Of a stretch of 64,000 bases of DNA, positions 62,905-64,000 are shown piece by piece. The DNA is taken from contig NC_092803.1 in assembly GCF_040954645.1 (NCBI RefSeq), forward strand, positions 83,996,417 to 84,060,416, in the 5' to 3' direction. Made by a program: the position numbers and the translations under genes. Below the pieces are notes generated by a model, which did not search any database, was not told where the DNA came from, and worked only from the letters and a program-made list of their open reading frames with translations. Origin of the DNA: Diabrotica undecimpunctata. Its lineage: Eukaryota > Arthropoda > Insecta > Coleoptera > Chrysomelidae. Every line of letters starts with the position of its first letter. Position 1 is the first letter of the stretch.

Positions 62905-64000
62905 AATCCTAAAACTTGAAATTTAAATGTAATGTAATAAATGCACGTTCTGCTTTGGCTAAGAAAAATAGTCTGGTAAAATTTGTTTATGATAAAAATA
63001 TCGACATTGCTCTTATAAGCGAAACGCGGTTTAAAAGAAATCAACAATATATTTTCAGTGGGTACAATAAGTGGGCTATGCTGGTGTAGCAATTTTGGTA
63101 CAAAAATCTCTTCGATTTGTGGAACATAAAATCAATATAAATTACAATGAAAATATTTTAGTGGGTGCTATCCAAAATTAAATATGAAACGTTAAACTTT
63201 TTGTCTATTTATAAACCTCCAAAAATACCAACAATATACTTGACGATTGGGTTAACATTTTTGATCAATTTGATGGGCCAATGATAATGATATGATTTAA
63301 ATTTAACTGTTTTACGCAATAAGGAACGTATAATTTTGAGACGTCCCAATCAACAATTTTCAGCTGTTGATGTAACTTTTTGTTTAACTGAACTAGCTAA
63401 CAAGACATTTTGAAATATCTCCAAAAAATAAATGGAATATTAAAAAAGCTAATTGGACATTATATACCTCGACTATTCAGAATTTGCATGATACGAACAA
63501 TCTTCAGATAATCTCAGATAATTTAACTGATCAGTACTCCTCCTTCATAAATAATATACCTAAATACGGTGGCAGTAGCAGCTATATCCCAATATAAACC
63601 TATAAATGTAAACGACACCCACCTCCTTGGTGGAATATTGATTGTGACAATATTATCGACAAACAAAAATTACAAAAATAAACATTTTGAAAATTCAGCC
63701 GAATCTTATGGACCTATTTCTTTATTTTCCTGTGTATTTAAAACTTTTTAATGAAACGGATTTTAAAACAGAATTTAAAAGAACGGCTTTTAAAACAAAC
63801 TAGAATGGTGGGTCCATAACAAAAAATTACTACCAAACAATCAGTTTGGATACAAATGAAGATGTGGAACTTTAGATGCTCTAGCTACACTTGTAATGGA
63901 AGTACAGAGTAATTTTTCTAGAAATAATTATTTGCTTTATTTCTAGATATAGAAGGCGCCTATGGTAGTGTGTGTTTATCTCGATTAAAAGACAAAATGA
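62905..64000 (+). pseudogene. Retrotransposon ORF2 (endonuclease and RT start), 3' end outside
   Basis: The endonuclease start reads CNVINARSALAKKNSLVKFV, then NIDIALISETRF with the catalytic Glu. After heavily frameshifted sequence, SAESYGPISLFSCVFKTF (RT motif 2 region) lies near 63690-63750. PNNQFGYK then CGTLDALATLVMEVQ follow, and LDIEGAYGSV (RT motif A Asp) is at about 63943-63972. Many stops are present. Confidence 0.8.

Larger units (their letters stand above)
61647..64000 (+). mobile_element. Non-LTR retrotransposon, two ORFs, decayed, runs off right edge
   Basis: A gag-like ORF1 with zinc knuckles is followed by ORF2 with an endonuclease start and an RT palm motif near the window edge. 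Both are frameshifted. I cannot place the clade (I- or jockey-like) without the rest. Confidence 0.85.

Overview
This is a piece of an insect nuclear genome, possibly a beetle (a low-confidence guess from AT-richness, large introns and the transposon mix). I see no bacterial, organellar or CRISPR signal. Two host genes can be read with confidence, and almost everything else is transposable-element (TE) debris, fold-back repeats and (TA)n microsatellites.

Host gene 1 (minus strand, 20668 down to 5084, continuing off the left edge) is the insect homologue of ZNF598/Hel2, the E3 ligase that marks collided ribosomes. Six coding exons join with matching phases: a RING exon at 20668-20486, then after a 10.6 kb intron the C2H2-rich exons at 9835-9489 and 7919-7681, then 7567-7423, 7352-7123 and 5291-5084. 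The last two carry repeated FPALGG-type motifs. Host gene 2 (plus strand, 31079-43175) is a complete four-exon MAP kinase kinase of the MKK3/MKK6 (Drosophila licorne) type, 333 residues, with a 10.4 kb first intron.

Layout. 1-5050: remnants of a zinc-knuckle/RNase H retroelement and a gypsy integrase, then a Tc1/mariner-superfamily element with very long inverted ends. 5084-20668: the ZNF598 gene, with introns holding a Penelope-like element (PLE), an RTE-type retrotransposon, a gypsy gag-protease piece, a piggyBac fragment and a TIR-bounded element carrying a DUF4780-like sequence. 22000-30000: further RTE copies (one young and target-site-flanked, one nested in another), a deleted Tc1/mariner-type element and repeats. 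31079-43175: licorne; its intron 1 holds a piggyBac interrupted by a non-LTR retrotransposon, a Tigger/jerky-like fragment, an almost perfect 330-bp-arm hairpin and a TA-targeting MITE. 44500-51800: fold-backs, a Tc1 fragment and unassigned sequence. 51783-59046: a PLE split by a 4.67 kb PIF/Harbinger element, next to an inverted PLE end. 61647-64000: a decayed non-LTR retrotransposon running off the right edge.

The least expected signals are (i) hammerhead-ribozyme-like cores in PLE ends, in the long hairpin and in a small dispersed repeat family, (ii) the hairpin itself, and (iii) a DUF4780-like sequence between matching inverted ends and a 7-bp target duplication. All coordinates and motifs were read by eye; no alignment or database search was possible.
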